A DNA stretch of 32,323 nt from Planctomycetota bacterium (GTDB lineage Bacteria > Planctomycetota > Planctomycetia > Pirellulales > UBA1268), in the NCBI GenBank assembly GCA_014238855.1, contig JABAAH010000020.1:11592-43914 (forward strand), in the 5' to 3' direction. The translations under genes were made by a program, and so were the position numbers. Shown here one piece after another: positions 1 through 8,899 of this stretch (positions are counted from its first letter, which is position 1; every line of letters begins with the position of its first letter). The notes beneath the pieces are model-generated. The model made no database searches. It was given only the letters and a program-made list of their open reading frames with translations, and was not told the origin of the DNA.

Positions 1-1
1 G

Positions 2-3000
2 GAAAAAAACTGGACTTGGCATAACCGCTATCATGCGACTGACGGTAATGACATCTGGGGTTCACGTGCGAAACTCACATTCGTTGACGGACAGAGTAAT
101 GCCGATGTTTTGCGAAACGAATTAGTGATGCTTGATGTAATGACATCAAATCGTGATTCCGTTCTTTGGGCAGCTGCAAACGGACGGACCACTACGGCTG
201 ATGACAGTAACGTACCACCTCCAATTAAAGTTACTTCTAATATTGGAGGAGGTAGTAAAAGCTCGAGCGCGGAAAAGGAGGGAGATGTTGATTATCTCAG
301 TCCAGAAGAAAGCATTGCTGAAATCAACGTGCCGGAAGGCTTTGAACTTAATGTCTTTGCCTCGGAGGATATGTTTGAAGACTTTGCAAATCCTGTCCAA
401 TTGCAAGTTGATGGAAAAGGCCGGCTCTGGGCAGCCTGCTGGAACACATATCCCAAGTGGGAACCCTTAAAGGAAATGAATGACGCTCTCGTCATTCTTG
501 AAGACACAGATCGTGATGGTGTTGCAGATAATAGAAAAAGCTTCGCTCATGTTCACAATCCGTTGGGCTTTGAATTCTGGGGAGGTGGCGTGGTGGTCAC
601 TTCAGGCCCCGACTTAATTTTTCTAAAAGATACGGATGGTGATGATGTTGCAGACCTCCGCTATCCACTTCTCCAAGGCTTGGGAACTTCTGACACACAT
701 CACGCTGCCAACAATTTGATTTATGGGCCGGACGGTGGAATGTACTGGCAGAGTGGCATTTTTCTCATGAACAATCATGAAACGCCGTGGAAGCAAAATC
801 TGGCTATTGGCCAATCTGGAATGTATCGGTTCGACCCTCGGACATTCGCGATCACACCACACGCTGAAAACAAGCCAAATCCACACGGAACCAGTTTTGA
901 TTATTGGGGCTACTGCTATGCAAATGACGGTACGGGCGGGCGGTCGTATCAGGTGCGACGAGAAGGCAACGGCTTCAAAATGCACACACTATTGGAAAAG
1001 GAATTCCGGCCCGTTGCTGCCGATGAAATTTTATCCTCCGAACATTTTCCTGAAGACATGCAACAGGATTTCCTTATCTGTAATACGATCGGCTTTCTCG
1101 GAATCCGCCAATATGACCTCGACCGGGGTGAGGGTCTTTCAGCACAGGCAACAAAACCTAAGAAAAGCCTGAGCTACGCTGAAGTAACAAAAAACGGACG
1201 GCTCATAACCATTAATCATCCAGCACTAAAAAATAAAAAAATTACTTCATTCAAATTGAGTGTTCCCGGAAAGCAGCAGATGAATCTCTGTGAAATTGAA
1301 GTGATCTCAGAAGCAGCAGCGATTGTTCACGGCACGAGACATATCACAAAAACTGTAACGCTAAGTCAGTCGAGTGAATACAACAAAGGTGTTTTCCCCG
1401 TCACATTGCTTGCTGACGGAAACAAAAAAACTTTTGCTCATACATCAATACAAATGAATCCTTGGATGAAGGGTGATTTTGCCGAACCTGTTGAAGTCTC
1501 AGAACTCCGAATCTGGAATCGAGAAGGATTCGAAGACCGTTTCCATAATGGAAAGATCGAGTTTTTCAACAAGGACAGCTTGATTGCAACCGTAAACGTG
1601 AAGATTACAAATAGCAAGGGGACCACGAAACCCGAACGTGTATTCGGAGAAGTTTGGGGAACTCCTGTTCAAGACGTCCTCAACAGCACCGACCGAAACT
1701 TTCGGCCAACTGACGCGATTGTTGGTGAAGACGGCGCACTGTACGTATCTGATTGGCAAAATGCCATTATCGGCCACATGCAACATAACATTCGTGACCC
1801 TAATCGTGATCATACACACGGGCGAATCATCCGGCTCACGGTAAAGAATCGACCGTTACAGAAGCCGGTAGCTATTTCCGGTGAACCCATTGAGAACCTA
1901 CTAGAAAACTTAAAACACCCCGTGAACGGTGTTCGTCATCGCACACGCATAGAACTGAGCGGGCGTAACTCTGATGACGTCATAGAAGCAACACAAAAAT
2001 GGATGGGGAGCTTCGATCCGAATAACGAACAAGAAGCTCACCATCTTGTTGAAGCTTTATGGCTTCATCAGCAACACAATGTCAAAAATCAATCACTGCT
2101 TGAACTCTTACTCAACTCAACTGTCCGGCATGCGGCTGAGGCAGCTAAAACAGTAGAACATTTCTGGACGAAGGTAGACGTGCAGGGAGCTAGCGGATTT
2201 GCTGCACCCGCAGAGAATGATTTCGTCAAATTCGACATACCAAAACATCTCAACGCCAAAGACCGTAAGGCGTATAAGATTGGTGCCGAAATTTACCAAC
2301 GTGAAGCCCACTGCAGCACGTGTCATCTCACTCACGGGAAAGGAAATGGGATTATCTATCCATCCCTTGTGAACAGTCCCTGGGTAACCGGAAGCGAAGA
2401 ACGACTTGTTAAGGCAACCTTACACGGGATGTGGGGACCGATGGAGGTACATGGCAAAAAGTATGATCCAGCCCGTGGCGTGCCACCTATGACAGCTTTT
2501 CGAAATCTTCTCAACGATGAAGAGCTAGCGTCCGTACTAACATTTGTACGAAACACTTGGGGCAACGAAGCTGCTTCTGTTTCACCAAGTACCGTGAAGC
2601 AAATCCGTGCTGCAACAACAGCCCAGACAACATTCTGGCGACCTGCTGATCTCTTGACTGCACACCCACTCGAACCAGAATTGGTGGCTGCTGCTCGCTC
2701 TGAAAAAAATGTCTTTTCTAATATCGAACTGGAAAAAACATTGCTTGCCACGCCCGTAAGCGAACTTGCGCAGGTCGCGATGAAGCAAGGCAACCTGAAG
2801 CCCGGGGAAAATCTTTTCTATAAGTCATCAGCGGCATGTGCAACCTGTCATCATCCATCCAAGAATGGCGTCCGCCTCGGACCTGACCTTCAAGAACTGA
2901 AGACGAATCTCTCTCCAGAGCAACTTGTTGAGTCGCTCCTCTATCCATCGAAGCGGATTGATAAAAACTACGCGCAGGTAACAGTGATTACGAATGATGG

Positions 3001-3217
3001 GAAACAGCATACTGGCATGCGAGTGTCTGAGGATGACAACCAACTTATACTGCGCAACCTTGCTCAACCAGCACCTGTATCTTTTCGAAAAGACGATATT
3101 GATGAGATCTTCGAATCCCCCATTTCTCTCATGCCAGAAAACCTTGTCCGACAGCTGAAAAATCGACAAGAATTTGATGACCTCATGCGATATGTACTTG
3201 AAGTTCGGAAACGATAG
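2..3217 (+). CDS. PVC-type heme-binding membrane-bound dehydrogenase-like protein (5' truncated by window edge)
   Basis: The frame is open through the left edge, so the true start lies outside the window; 1071 residues are visible. From about visible residue 100 (after [20 protein letters not shown]) it follows the Pirellula/Verrucomicrobium putative membrane-bound dehydrogenase pattern, a six-bladed-propeller-like domain with the hallmarks [21 protein letters not shown] and RDPNRDH. Two heme c sites follow: CSTCH at residues 771-775 (bases 2312-2326) and CATCH at 946-950 (2837-2851). The second begins the C-terminal PVC-type heme-binding domain, which contains LGPDL and ends with [13 protein letters not shown] segment of about 165 residues (bases 1136-1630) that resembles a discoidin/galactose-binding domain interrupts the propeller. 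By family it should be an exported periplasmic redox enzyme, probably acting on carbohydrate; the substrate is unknown. Residues before 100 are not assigned. Confidence 0.88.
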   Translation, partial: EKNWTWHNRYHATDGNDIWGSRAKLTFVDGQSNADVLRNELVMLDVMTSNRDSVLWAAANGRTTTADDSNVPPPIKVTSNIGGGSKSSSAEKEGDVDYLSPEESIAEINVPEGFELNVFASEDMFEDFANPVQLQVDGKGRLWAACWNTYPKWEPLKEMNDALVILEDTDRDGVADNRKSFAHVHNPLGFEFWGGGVVVTSGPDLIFLKDTDGDDVADLRYPLLQGLGTSDTHHAANNLIYGPDGGMYWQSGIFLMNNHETPWKQNLAIGQSGMYRFDPRTFAITPHAENKPNPHGTSFDYWGYCYANDGTGGRSYQVRREGNGFKMHTLLEKEFRPVAADEILSSEHFPEDMQQDFLICNTIGFLGIRQYDLDRGEGLSAQATKPKKSLSYAEVTKNGRLITINHPALKNKKITSFKLSVPGKQQMNLCEIEVISEAAAIVHGTRHITKTVTLSQSSEYNKGVFPVTLLADGNKKTFAHTSIQMNPWMKGDFAEPVEVSELRIWNREGFEDRFHNGKIEFFNKDSLIATVNVKITNSKGTTKPERVFGEVWGTPVQDVLNSTDRNFRPTDAIVGEDGALYVSDWQNAIIGHMQHNIRDPNRDHTHGRIIRLTVKNRPLQKPVAISGEPIENLLENLKHPVNGVRHRTRIELSGRNSDDVIEATQKWMGSFDPNNEQEAHHLVEALWLHQQHNVKNQSLLELLLNSTVRHAAEAAKTVEHFWTKVDVQGASGFAAPAENDFVKFDIPKHLNAKDRKAYKIGAEIYQREAHCSTCHLTHGKGNGIIYPSLVNSPWVTGSEERLVKATLHGMWGPMEVHGKKYDPARGVPPMTAFRNLLNDEELASVLTFVRNTWGNEAASVSPSTVKQIRAATTAQTTFWRPADLLTAHPLEPELVAAARSEKNVFSNIELEKTLLATPVSELAQVAMKQGNLKPGENLFYKSSAACATCHHPSKNGVRLGPDLQELKTNLSPEQLVESLLYPSKRIDKNYAQVTVITNDGKQHTGMRVSEDDNQLILRNLAQPAPVSFRKDDIDEIFESPISLMPENLVRQLKNRQEFDDLMRYVLEVRKR

Positions 3218-3237
3218 CCTGTCACGCGAGTTTTAAA

Positions 3238-3320
3238 TACCGGAGGTGGGACTTGAACCCACACGCCCTTGCGGGCAAAGGATTTTGAATCCTTCGCGTC
3301 TGCCATTCCGCCACTCCGGC
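3238..3320 (-). tRNA. tRNA-Leu (anticodon CAA)
   Basis: Read on the minus strand, the gene begins GCCGGAGTGGCGGAATGGCA and forms a full class II cloverleaf. The acceptor stem GCCGGAG pairs with CTCCGGT, with one G-U at the first pair, and the discriminator base is A. The anticodon stem AAGGA/TCCTT carries the loop TTCAAAA, giving anticodon CAA, which reads UUG. A long variable arm (GCCCGCAAGGGC) is typical of leucine tRNA. The T arm is GTGGGTTCAAGTCCCAC. CCA is not encoded. The gene is 83 nt long, lies between two plus-strand genes, and is probably transcribed alone. Confidence 0.96.
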
Positions 3321-3406
3321 TTGTATATGGAAGATTACGCCACGGAAGCCTAATTTTCCAGCAGCGGTCTCGCTGCCGCAGTGGAACGTCTGCTAGGGTT
3401 TTCTTC

Positions 3407-4669
3407 ATGGATATTTACGTATTCGAAGATTCCGAAGTCCTCGCACTTGGGCCGCTTATTGCTGCACGGCCGGCGTGTGATATCACGATTGGTATAAGTA
3501 CCCTTCACGAGATGCTCTCTGAACTTGGTGCGGTCAGGCGACTTTTGCGACCACACCTGCAACAATACATCGAAGAGCTTGCCGATACGCGCTCACCTCA
3601 CTGGGAATGCTACGCAGATTCAAAGTACACTTTCCAAAAAGATTCTGACCATGTGCTTTTTGTAAACGCTCGCCTCGTACCGAACCGATCAAGCCTTGTT
3701 GCACTACAAAACTTAGTGGATGCAAACCGCCGTGGAAAAATATCTGACGGCACTACGATAGCTGCTGCACTCCTTAATCGAAAAGAAAAAGGACAATTCA
3801 CGCAGACGCTTGTATCTAAAACTCGGCTGCCTAAAGAACTCCTCGATGAAACCGATGCACCTTTTATCGGTAATGAATTACAACTCATAAAGTCTCCCGA
3901 GGACTTTCTTACCGCTCACGAAGAAACCATTGGGGAGATGATCGAGCTTGCCATAACCACTGGACAATACATTGAATCACGCCCTGGCATTTTTCAGAAA
4001 AGAGAAATTGATCCGAGCACTGCAGCACGTATTGATGATTTCGTATCTGTTCAGTCAGGACCAATCCTTATCGACGAAGGTGTCACGGTGGGGCCTTTTT
4101 GTTGCCTTGATGGGCCGATAAAAATTGGATCGGGAACACAGATTTATCCACACTCTTGGCTGAGGCCAGCTACTGCTATCGGTCAAGGATGTCGTATCGC
4201 CGGTGAAGTCATCTCCTCTGTGATAGAAAATTTTTCCAATAAGGCACACGCTGGATTTCTCGGCCACAGCCATCTTGGTAGTTGGGTCAATTTTGGTGCT
4301 GGAACGATCACGAGTAATCTCAAAGTGAGCTATGGCCCGATCCGCATCCGCTTGAACACCAATGATATTATTCAGACTCATCGACAGTTTTTCGGAGCGC
4401 TTTGTGGTGATTTCACAAAGACTGCAATTCATACTTCTTTGCCTTGTGGAGCACTCATTGGTGCAGCTGCAACTCTCGGCGGTAATGTAACGAACTTCAT
4501 TCCACCTCTTTCTACAAAACTCGGAGAAAGTCATCAAGAAACCACGGCAACTGTTGAACAAGTTGTCACTGCTCTTGATAGAATGATGAACCGCCGTGGC
4601 ATCCAGCTTCATCAAGCAGACAGGAACCTCATCGCTAATATTGCAACACTATCGAAACCGCCCTTGTAA
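3407..4669 (+). CDS. GlmU-like sugar nucleotidyltransferase / acyltransferase with left-handed beta-helix
   Basis: This 420-residue protein has the pattern of the alternative GlmU family found in Bacteroidetes and Planctomycetes. The N-terminus MDIYVFEDSEVLALGPL with RPACDITIG replaces the classical LAAGxGTRM nucleotidyltransferase loop. The second half (about residues 195-380) has hexapeptide-repeat character (ILIDEGVTVGPFCCLDGPIKIG and following), which indicates a left-handed beta-helix acyltransferase. The expected role is UDP-N-acetylglucosamine or related sugar-nucleotide synthesis in the cytoplasm. The frame stays open upstream to 3269, but that extension would run through the tRNA, so ATG 3407 is preferred; only a weak AGGG lies upstream. 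The exact substrate cannot be read from the sequence. Confidence 0.8.
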   Translation: MDIYVFEDSEVLALGPLIAARPACDITIGISTLHEMLSELGAVRRLLRPHLQQYIEELADTRSPHWECYADSKYTFQKDSDHVLFVNARLVPNRSSLVALQNLVDANRRGKISDGTTIAAALLNRKEKGQFTQTLVSKTRLPKELLDETDAPFIGNELQLIKSPEDFLTAHEETIGEMIELAITTGQYIESRPGIFQKREIDPSTAARIDDFVSVQSGPILIDEGVTVGPFCCLDGPIKIGSGTQIYPHSWLRPATAIGQGCRIAGEVISSVIENFSNKAHAGFLGHSHLGSWVNFGAGTITSNLKVSYGPIRIRLNTNDIIQTHRQFFGALCGDFTKTAIHTSLPCGALIGAAATLGGNVTNFIPPLSTKLGESHQETTATVEQVVTALDRMMNRRGIQLHQADRNLIANIATLSKPPL

Positions 4670-4851
4670 TCGATAGCCTACGTGCGTTGGGAAGGTCCCC
4701 AGCAGGTGGGTTTATTTGAAAATATGTGATTTTAAAATTCTCTGTTAGGTTAATACCCCCATGTACGGTTTTTAAACTATCTACTTTCATATTCCCGCTA
4801 TTCTTATATTCCCGATACTCCAATTTCCTTCCATTGCAGAAAGGGATCGTT

Positions 4852-5730
4852 GTGACACCGCAAGAAAGTTATGCAAAAGATTCATTTGAACTCTCTTTTG
4901 AGTTATTTCCTCCAAAAACTGCAGAGTCAGAGGCAATGCTCTGGCAGACTGTTGATGAGTTAATGGGGTTTGAACCCACACTGATTACCTGTACTTACGG
5001 AGCAGGTGGCTCGACTCAGACAAAGACGCTCGAGGTATTAAACGGTGTTCGTACAAGGTATCCATCTATTGCTATTGCCAGCCATCTCACCTGCGTTGGC
5101 AGCACCACTGACCAATTAAGAGAATACCTCCAAGAAGCCCAGAAGACGGGTGTAACCGCAATTGTCGCACTGCGTGGCGATCCTCCGCAGGGCGAAACTA
5201 CGTTCACTCCAGTTGCCAACGGTCTTCATTATGCTGTTGAATTAGTGGCTCTCATTAAACAAGAGTTCCCCCAACTGAGAATTCTTGTCGCTGGCTATCC
5301 CGAAACCCACCAAGAAGCAGTCAGCACTGATACAGACCTTCAATACCTCAAACAGAAATGTGATGCTGGTAGTGATACGGTTGTAACGCAACTTTTTTAC
5401 GACAATGCTGACTTTTTTCGATTCCGGGATCGGTGTTCATCACTTGGCATTACACAATCAATTATTCCGGGGCTCATGCCGGTGACAAACTTTAAACAGA
5501 TTCAGCGAATTGCAAATCTTTGCAAGGCCCGACTGCCAAGTCATTTTACAAATGCAATGGAGCAGGCTGGGGACGATGCCAATGCGCAGTTTGAAGTAGG
5601 TGTTGAATATGCAGCAAAGCAAGCCGAAGAACTGATCTCTCAGGGAATTCCTGGCATGCATTTATATGTCTTAAACAAGTCCCCTGCCACCATACGCGTT
5701 CTAGAACAGGTTGGCATGACAAGGCCGTGA
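4852..5730 (+). CDS. metF: 5,10-methylenetetrahydrofolate reductase
   Basis: MetF reduces 5,10-methylene-THF to 5-methyl-THF with FAD, supplying methyl groups for methionine synthesis. The 292-residue product has the expected motifs in order: FELFPPKT near residues 16-23, where the Glu is the catalytic acid; TCTYGAGGSTQTKT; ASHLTCVGST; ALRGDPPQG, where the Asp contacts folate/FAD; QLFYDNADFFRF; and IIPGLMPVTNF. The frame extends upstream to 4726, but GTG 4852 is chosen because AAGGGA lies at 4841-4846, five bases upstream, and family homology begins there. The length is normal. It converges on the response regulator with only 7 bases between stop codons. The 182-base upstream gap shows no recognisable SAM riboswitch. 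Confidence 0.95.
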   Translation: MTPQESYAKDSFELSFELFPPKTAESEAMLWQTVDELMGFEPTLITCTYGAGGSTQTKTLEVLNGVRTRYPSIAIASHLTCVGSTTDQLREYLQEAQKTGVTAIVALRGDPPQGETTFTPVANGLHYAVELVALIKQEFPQLRILVAGYPETHQEAVSTDTDLQYLKQKCDAGSDTVVTQLFYDNADFFRFRDRCSSLGITQSIIPGLMPVTNFKQIQRIANLCKARLPSHFTNAMEQAGDDANAQFEVGVEYAAKQAEELISQGIPGMHLYVLNKSPATIRVLEQVGMTRP

Positions 5731-5737
5731 AAAATCG

Positions 5738-6211
5738 TCACCTTGGTGGTAGGTCGTTATCCATGCTGCTGATGTAGCTCCGTAATCGCTGAAGTTCATC
5801 ACTTACGTGACGCAATTTCAGCATGTTTTCAACCCGCTTCACTAACTCTATTCTGTTCACTGGCTTTGAAAGAAAGTCGTCTGTTCCTGCCTCCACGGCG
5901 CGTTCTATGTCGCCAAGCTCTCCAAGTGCCGTCACCATCAAAACCATAATCTGCCGTGTTGTTGGATTTGTCTTGAGTTGCTGACAGACTTCAAAACCAG
6001 ATAATTTTGGCATCATTATATCGAGGAGAATAATATCTGGATCAAATGATGTCACTTTTTCTAAAGTATCATGACCATCAATAGCAGTCTCAATTTCACA
6101 ATCGATATCAGCCAGATATACCTCAAGAAGTTCACGGTTCGGCTCATTATCGTCGGCAATAAGAATTCGGCTGGTTTCGGCAACAGATGAATCACTGTTA
6201 TTTTTTTGCAT
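5738..6211 (-). CDS. Stand-alone response regulator receiver protein
   Basis: This 157-residue protein has a single CheY-like receiver domain (about residues 14-133) and no recognisable output domain. The acidic pocket is D20/D21, the phospho-acceptor is D64 in LLDIMMPKLSG, the conserved Thr is T94, and the conserved Lys is K116 in SKPVNR. A short helical tail (RHVSDELQRLRSYISSM) follows and may mediate partner contact or dimerisation. No histidine kinase is encoded nearby, so its partner must be elsewhere. It could be a phosphorelay intermediate or a single-domain regulator. The ATG at 6211 gives a normal N-terminus of about 13 disordered residues. Confidence 0.93.
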   Translation of the reverse strand: MQKNNSDSSVAETSRILIADDNEPNRELLEVYLADIDCEIETAIDGHDTLEKVTSFDPDIILLDIMMPKLSGFEVCQQLKTNPTTRQIMVLMVTALGELGDIERAVEAGTDDFLSKPVNRIELVKRVENMLKLRHVSDELQRLRSYISSMDNDLPPR

Positions 6212-6259
6212 AAAATTAAACTCGTCGTCGAAAAGCCATGAGGTCGATAAATTATAGCA

Positions 6260-6799
6260 TTAAGGCAGTTGGAAAATTGATTGACTTTTTACGATTGCAA
6301 ACTCCTCTGGGAAAGTATGGAAAGCTTGGATCAAAAGGCTTTTTGTACGTGTTTCCACATTCACCCAACTAATAGCCCCAACTGCAAGACGTCCACGAGT
6401 TGCAAAACGATGAAATAACCCTTGCGAAATGCTATCGGCTGATAATTCCTGCTGGAATGTCCAAAACACATCTGGTCGCACTTTCTCTAACTGAAAACTT
6501 GTTTCATAACAAACGCCATTAGCACACTCCAGCGAGTCTGAACGTTCTCCCTGAATTGGGTATGAGAGCAATCGCCTTTTCTTCGGAAGAGGCTGGTGGT
6601 CTGATGTCGCTACCTCAACTAACGTTAGATTCCCACTTGTCCAAGACACCGTATGGCCACTCTCGGTTATGGCAATCTCGGCTCGAAATTCACCTCGTTC
6701 AACACGCCGTACTGCATGCCTTCGAAAGAGTTCCGGGTGCAGAGAACGACCATAAAGCCGAAACACCAAGTCAGTCACACTGGGACGGGCTGAAATCAC
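6260..6799 (-). CDS. DUF2617-like conserved protein
   Basis: This 179-residue soluble protein has no signal peptide or membrane segment. The opening (SVTDLVFRLYGRSLHPELF, then a run of basic residues and GHTVSW) matches my memory of the DUF2617 family common in Planctomycetes. The function of that family is unknown. A central acidic/basic linker and a C-terminal beta-rich part (LFHRFATRGRLAVGAISWVNVETRTKSL) are visible. The start is GTG at 6799, with AGAGG about nine bases upstream on the minus strand; an upstream ATG is in another frame and stops at once. It is followed on the same strand, 48 bases downstream, by the response regulator, so the two may be co-transcribed. Confidence 0.7.
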   Translation of the reverse strand: MISARPSVTDLVFRLYGRSLHPELFRRHAVRRVERGEFRAEIAITESGHTVSWTSGNLTLVEVATSDHQPLPKKRRLLSYPIQGERSDSLECANGVCYETSFQLEKVRPDVFWTFQQELSADSISQGLFHRFATRGRLAVGAISWVNVETRTKSLLIQAFHTFPEEFAIVKSQSIFQLP

Positions 6800-7226
6800 C
6801 GATACATACCTCTACGGAGCATTTGGAGCAATCTTTTTGAAACGTATATCCTCGGGAAAAGCAGTATATCGGCTTCCTTCGGGCACTCCTACTAATTGGC
6901 AGAAAGAAGTTCCACTGATTCCTAAGAAAAAACTATCTGGCAGGCACTTTGGAAGCTCTGTTTCCCCAAAAATACACACAATAGACTAGAAAGCCAGTCA
7001 TTAAACTCTTTAAATTCAGTATCAACGTGTATTGCAGAGACCGAGCACTTTGACACCGGTAGCTCGAAATCCTGAACCTTTTATTTTGGTGCATTTTTCT
7101 AGGCACTGCCGAGACCCTAAGGCTGCTGGCAGAAAAAAATGTAAGTCGTGTCAACATTTTTAATGACGAAAATTTATAAACTTTTTTCTTTCATCAGTGA
7201 TAACTTACGTATAAGCGAGACACTGC

Positions 7227-7254
7227 TTGACAGGATTTTTTAGCAACACAGAAT
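7227..7254 (+). promoter_or_regulatory. Candidate sigma70-type promoter
   Basis: A perfect -35 box TTGACA (7227-7232) is followed after 16 bases by CAGAAT (7249-7254), a 4-of-6 match to the -10 consensus. It points toward the structured region and folK. This is a pattern match only. Confidence 0.35.
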
Positions 7255-7329
7255 GCACATCTAGTGAAACACATGAACGCATTAACGTGCTTCGTAATTC
7301 ATTCTGACTTTTAAAAAAATTTATTTTTG

Positions 7330-7353
7330 TCAATTTAAATTTTTTTAAATTGA
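7330..7353. repeat. Perfect AT-rich inverted repeat (10-bp stem, TTTT loop)
   Basis: TCAATTTAAA at 7330-7339 pairs perfectly with TTTAAATTGA at 7344-7353 around a four-base loop. It sits in the most AT-rich part of the gap. It may be a weak terminator, a protein-binding palindrome, or simply a product of AT richness. Confidence 0.5.
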
Positions 7354-7426
7354 GATAGCATTTTGACCACTAATTCATTCAATCGGGGGAAAGATTTAAA
7401 CGAGTCGGTTTCATTATATTTATTCA

Positions 7427-7686
7427 TTGACTGAACTCGTTCATGATATACAACTTCGAGGAATCTAAGGGGGGCGGCGACGTGAGGGATCGACAGTCGA
7501 CGGGTTTACCTGTGGTTTGGATGTCCCCCCCGTCTTCGAAGTTTGTTTTTATAATTTCTCTAACCGTTCCATGTGCGTACGCTCTGTGGTGACGTGCCTT
7601 AGACCGCGGAAGATGTTTTCGTTGCATTCGACCTAGAACTATTTCCAAGCAACTTAAAGCTTGGAAAAGAACCTTTAAGGGTTTTT
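7427..7686 (+). ncRNA. Candidate structured RNA or folK leader
   Basis: A TTGACT (7427-7432) and TATACA (7447-7452) pair is promoter-like, but its 14-base spacing is short. A long nested hairpin follows: AACTTCGA (7452-7459) with TCGAAGTT (7536-7543), and inside it GGGGGG (7469-7474) with CCCCCC (7525-7530), capped by about 50 bases that can pair further. T-rich sequence GTTTGTTTTT follows. A second perfect stem, TTCCAAGC (7643-7650) with GCTTGGAA (7659-7666), precedes a small AACCT/GGGTT hairpin ending in TTTTT (7682-7686). It could be a free small RNA or an attenuator-like leader for folK 60 bases downstream. It does not match SRP RNA, tmRNA, RNase P or 6S landmarks that I know. Confidence 0.35.
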
Positions 7687-7748
7687 ACTTAAGCGGCCGA
7701 GTTTTCAGTCAAATTTCTGCAGCGCCCACAACGATGTGAGGATACGTA

Positions 7749-8897
7749 ATGGTCCTTGAATCTAGTCGTTCTCAAAAGACTGCACGATGCCTTATCGGTT
7801 GTGGGGCAAATATTGGAGCCAGACGGCAGCAGCTAGACCAGGCAATTGACATGCTTCGCTTCATGCCAGGCGTCCAGATATTGCGTGTGAGTCAGTTTCT
7901 AGAGACAAGGCCTGTGGGTGGTCTACCTGGACAACCTCCCTACCTGAACGCTGCCTGCCTCATTGAAACAACCTTCGAGCCGATCGAGGTTCTTGATATG
8001 CTCTTAGCTATTGAAAACACACTGCAGCGATCTCGAGAAACACGATGGGGCCCCCGCACGATTGATCTGGATTTACTTCTCTACGAAGACTGTGTTCTGA
8101 CTACTGAACGTCTTCAGGTGCCCCATCCACGCATGACAACACGGCGGTTTGTTCTTGAACCAGCAGCCGAAATTGCCTCAGGCTTACAACATCCGGTATC
8201 TCAGTGCACTATTGGTGAACTCCTTGAAAATATTTTAGAGCCTCATCTTCATATTGCTGTTGTAGGGGTTCCTGGAAGCGGTGCACCAGAAATTGCCGAT
8301 GCCATAGCGGACGTCACGCTTTCAAGATTGATTCACGCACCTGCCCCGCTGCCAGTGAACGGTAGAGACTTTTCACACGACAACCAGGCATCACAAACGA
8401 GAGCACCAACAGAGCAGTTACTTCACATAGCGCAACAATATGCAGCCCCACTATTAGAAACTCAGTGGCCCGATGACCCACATGGAACCGTCACCGATTA
8501 TTGGATTGAGGCCATTCGGGTAGCAACAACACTCAATACCGCCATTGAACCAAATAAGGAATTCGAAGAAGCATTCACGGCGATTATTCAAAAAACAGTT
8601 CCTCCGCACGTGGTACTCCTTCTCAATGTGAATCAACAAACGCTGGCAGAAAGAGTTGCCTATCGGTCTCACGCATCTCAGCAAAGTGATATTTTTTCTG
8701 ATTTGATTGCGGTACAAGCGATGACTACGACTGACCAAAGCATTGCGACATTGCTCACGCTGCAAGAGCATATTGCCGAGCGTTTAGGAAATACTGAGGA
8801 CAAACGCTTCCTTCCAAAAGCGATCATTGAAATTGAAGCCGATGATCTCGGAAAGGCTGCTCTTGATGCCGTTGCTGCCATTGAGGGCATCTCATAA
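7749..8897 (+). CDS. folK: FolK (HPPK) fused to a degenerate deoxynucleoside-kinase-like domain
   Basis: Residues 10-165 are 6-hydroxymethyl-7,8-dihydropterin pyrophosphokinase, which transfers pyrophosphate from ATP to the pterin in folate synthesis. Visible motifs are LIGCGANIGAR, the HPPK signature RWGPRTIDLDLLLY (99-112) and PHPRM (126-130). Residues 166-382 resemble a deoxynucleoside kinase fold: a beta strand leading to a P-loop-like GVPGSGAPE (173-181), VTDYWIEAI, and VVLLLNVNQQTLAERV followed by a lid-like YRSHASQQSD. FolK-dNK fusions are known in other phyla. The P-loop lacks the Lys and Ser/Thr of GKS/T, so kinase activity of the second domain is doubtful. GAGG lies 8 bases before the ATG. 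It is the first gene of a tight four-gene run. Confidence 0.9.
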   Translation: MVLESSRSQKTARCLIGCGANIGARRQQLDQAIDMLRFMPGVQILRVSQFLETRPVGGLPGQPPYLNAACLIETTFEPIEVLDMLLAIENTLQRSRETRWGPRTIDLDLLLYEDCVLTTERLQVPHPRMTTRRFVLEPAAEIASGLQHPVSQCTIGELLENILEPHLHIAVVGVPGSGAPEIADAIADVTLSRLIHAPAPLPVNGRDFSHDNQASQTRAPTEQLLHIAQQYAAPLLETQWPDDPHGTVTDYWIEAIRVATTLNTAIEPNKEFEEAFTAIIQKTVPPHVVLLLNVNQQTLAERVAYRSHASQQSDIFSDLIAVQAMTTTDQSIATLLTLQEHIAERLGNTEDKRFLPKAIIEIEADDLGKAALDAVAAIEGIS

Positions 8898-8899
8898 CC

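Larger units (their letters stand above)
6800..7748. other. Long gene-poor intergenic region (about 950 bp)
   Basis: No reading frame here has convincing protein character in either strand. The centre (about 7140-7420) is strongly AT-rich. The region separates the minus-strand DUF2617 gene from the plus-strand folK operon, so it should hold promoters for both. Visible elements are a sigma70-like promoter at 7227-7254, a perfect AT-rich hairpin at 7330-7353, and a structured stretch at 7427-7686. From 6840 to about 7140 nothing specific was recognised apart from short imperfect stems. Confidence 0.75.

Noticed and set aside
3269-3406. Upstream extension of the GlmU-like gene to an earlier ATG
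   Set aside because: It would run through the tRNA-Leu gene, and family homology begins at MDIYVF (3407).
4670-4851. Riboswitch upstream of metF
   Set aside because: No SAM-I, SAM-II, SAH or cobalamin core motif could be recognised.
6933-7157. Minus-strand frame of 74 codons in the long gap
   Set aside because: Its composition looks random (Ser/Arg-rich start, no domain), it has no ribosome binding site, and frames this long are frequent by chance here.
7452-7550. Possible SRP RNA, tmRNA, 6S or RNase P RNA
   Set aside because: Known conserved cores (GGAA/AGCAGCC of SRP, the tRNA-like ends of tmRNA, GAGGAAAGTCC of RNase P) are absent; I could not establish a 6S bubble.
7424-7648. Minus-strand frame of 74 codons across the structured region
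   Set aside because: It starts at TTG, has no recognisable domain, and overlaps strong inverted repeats that explain the sequence better; kept only as the alternative to the RNA hypothesis.
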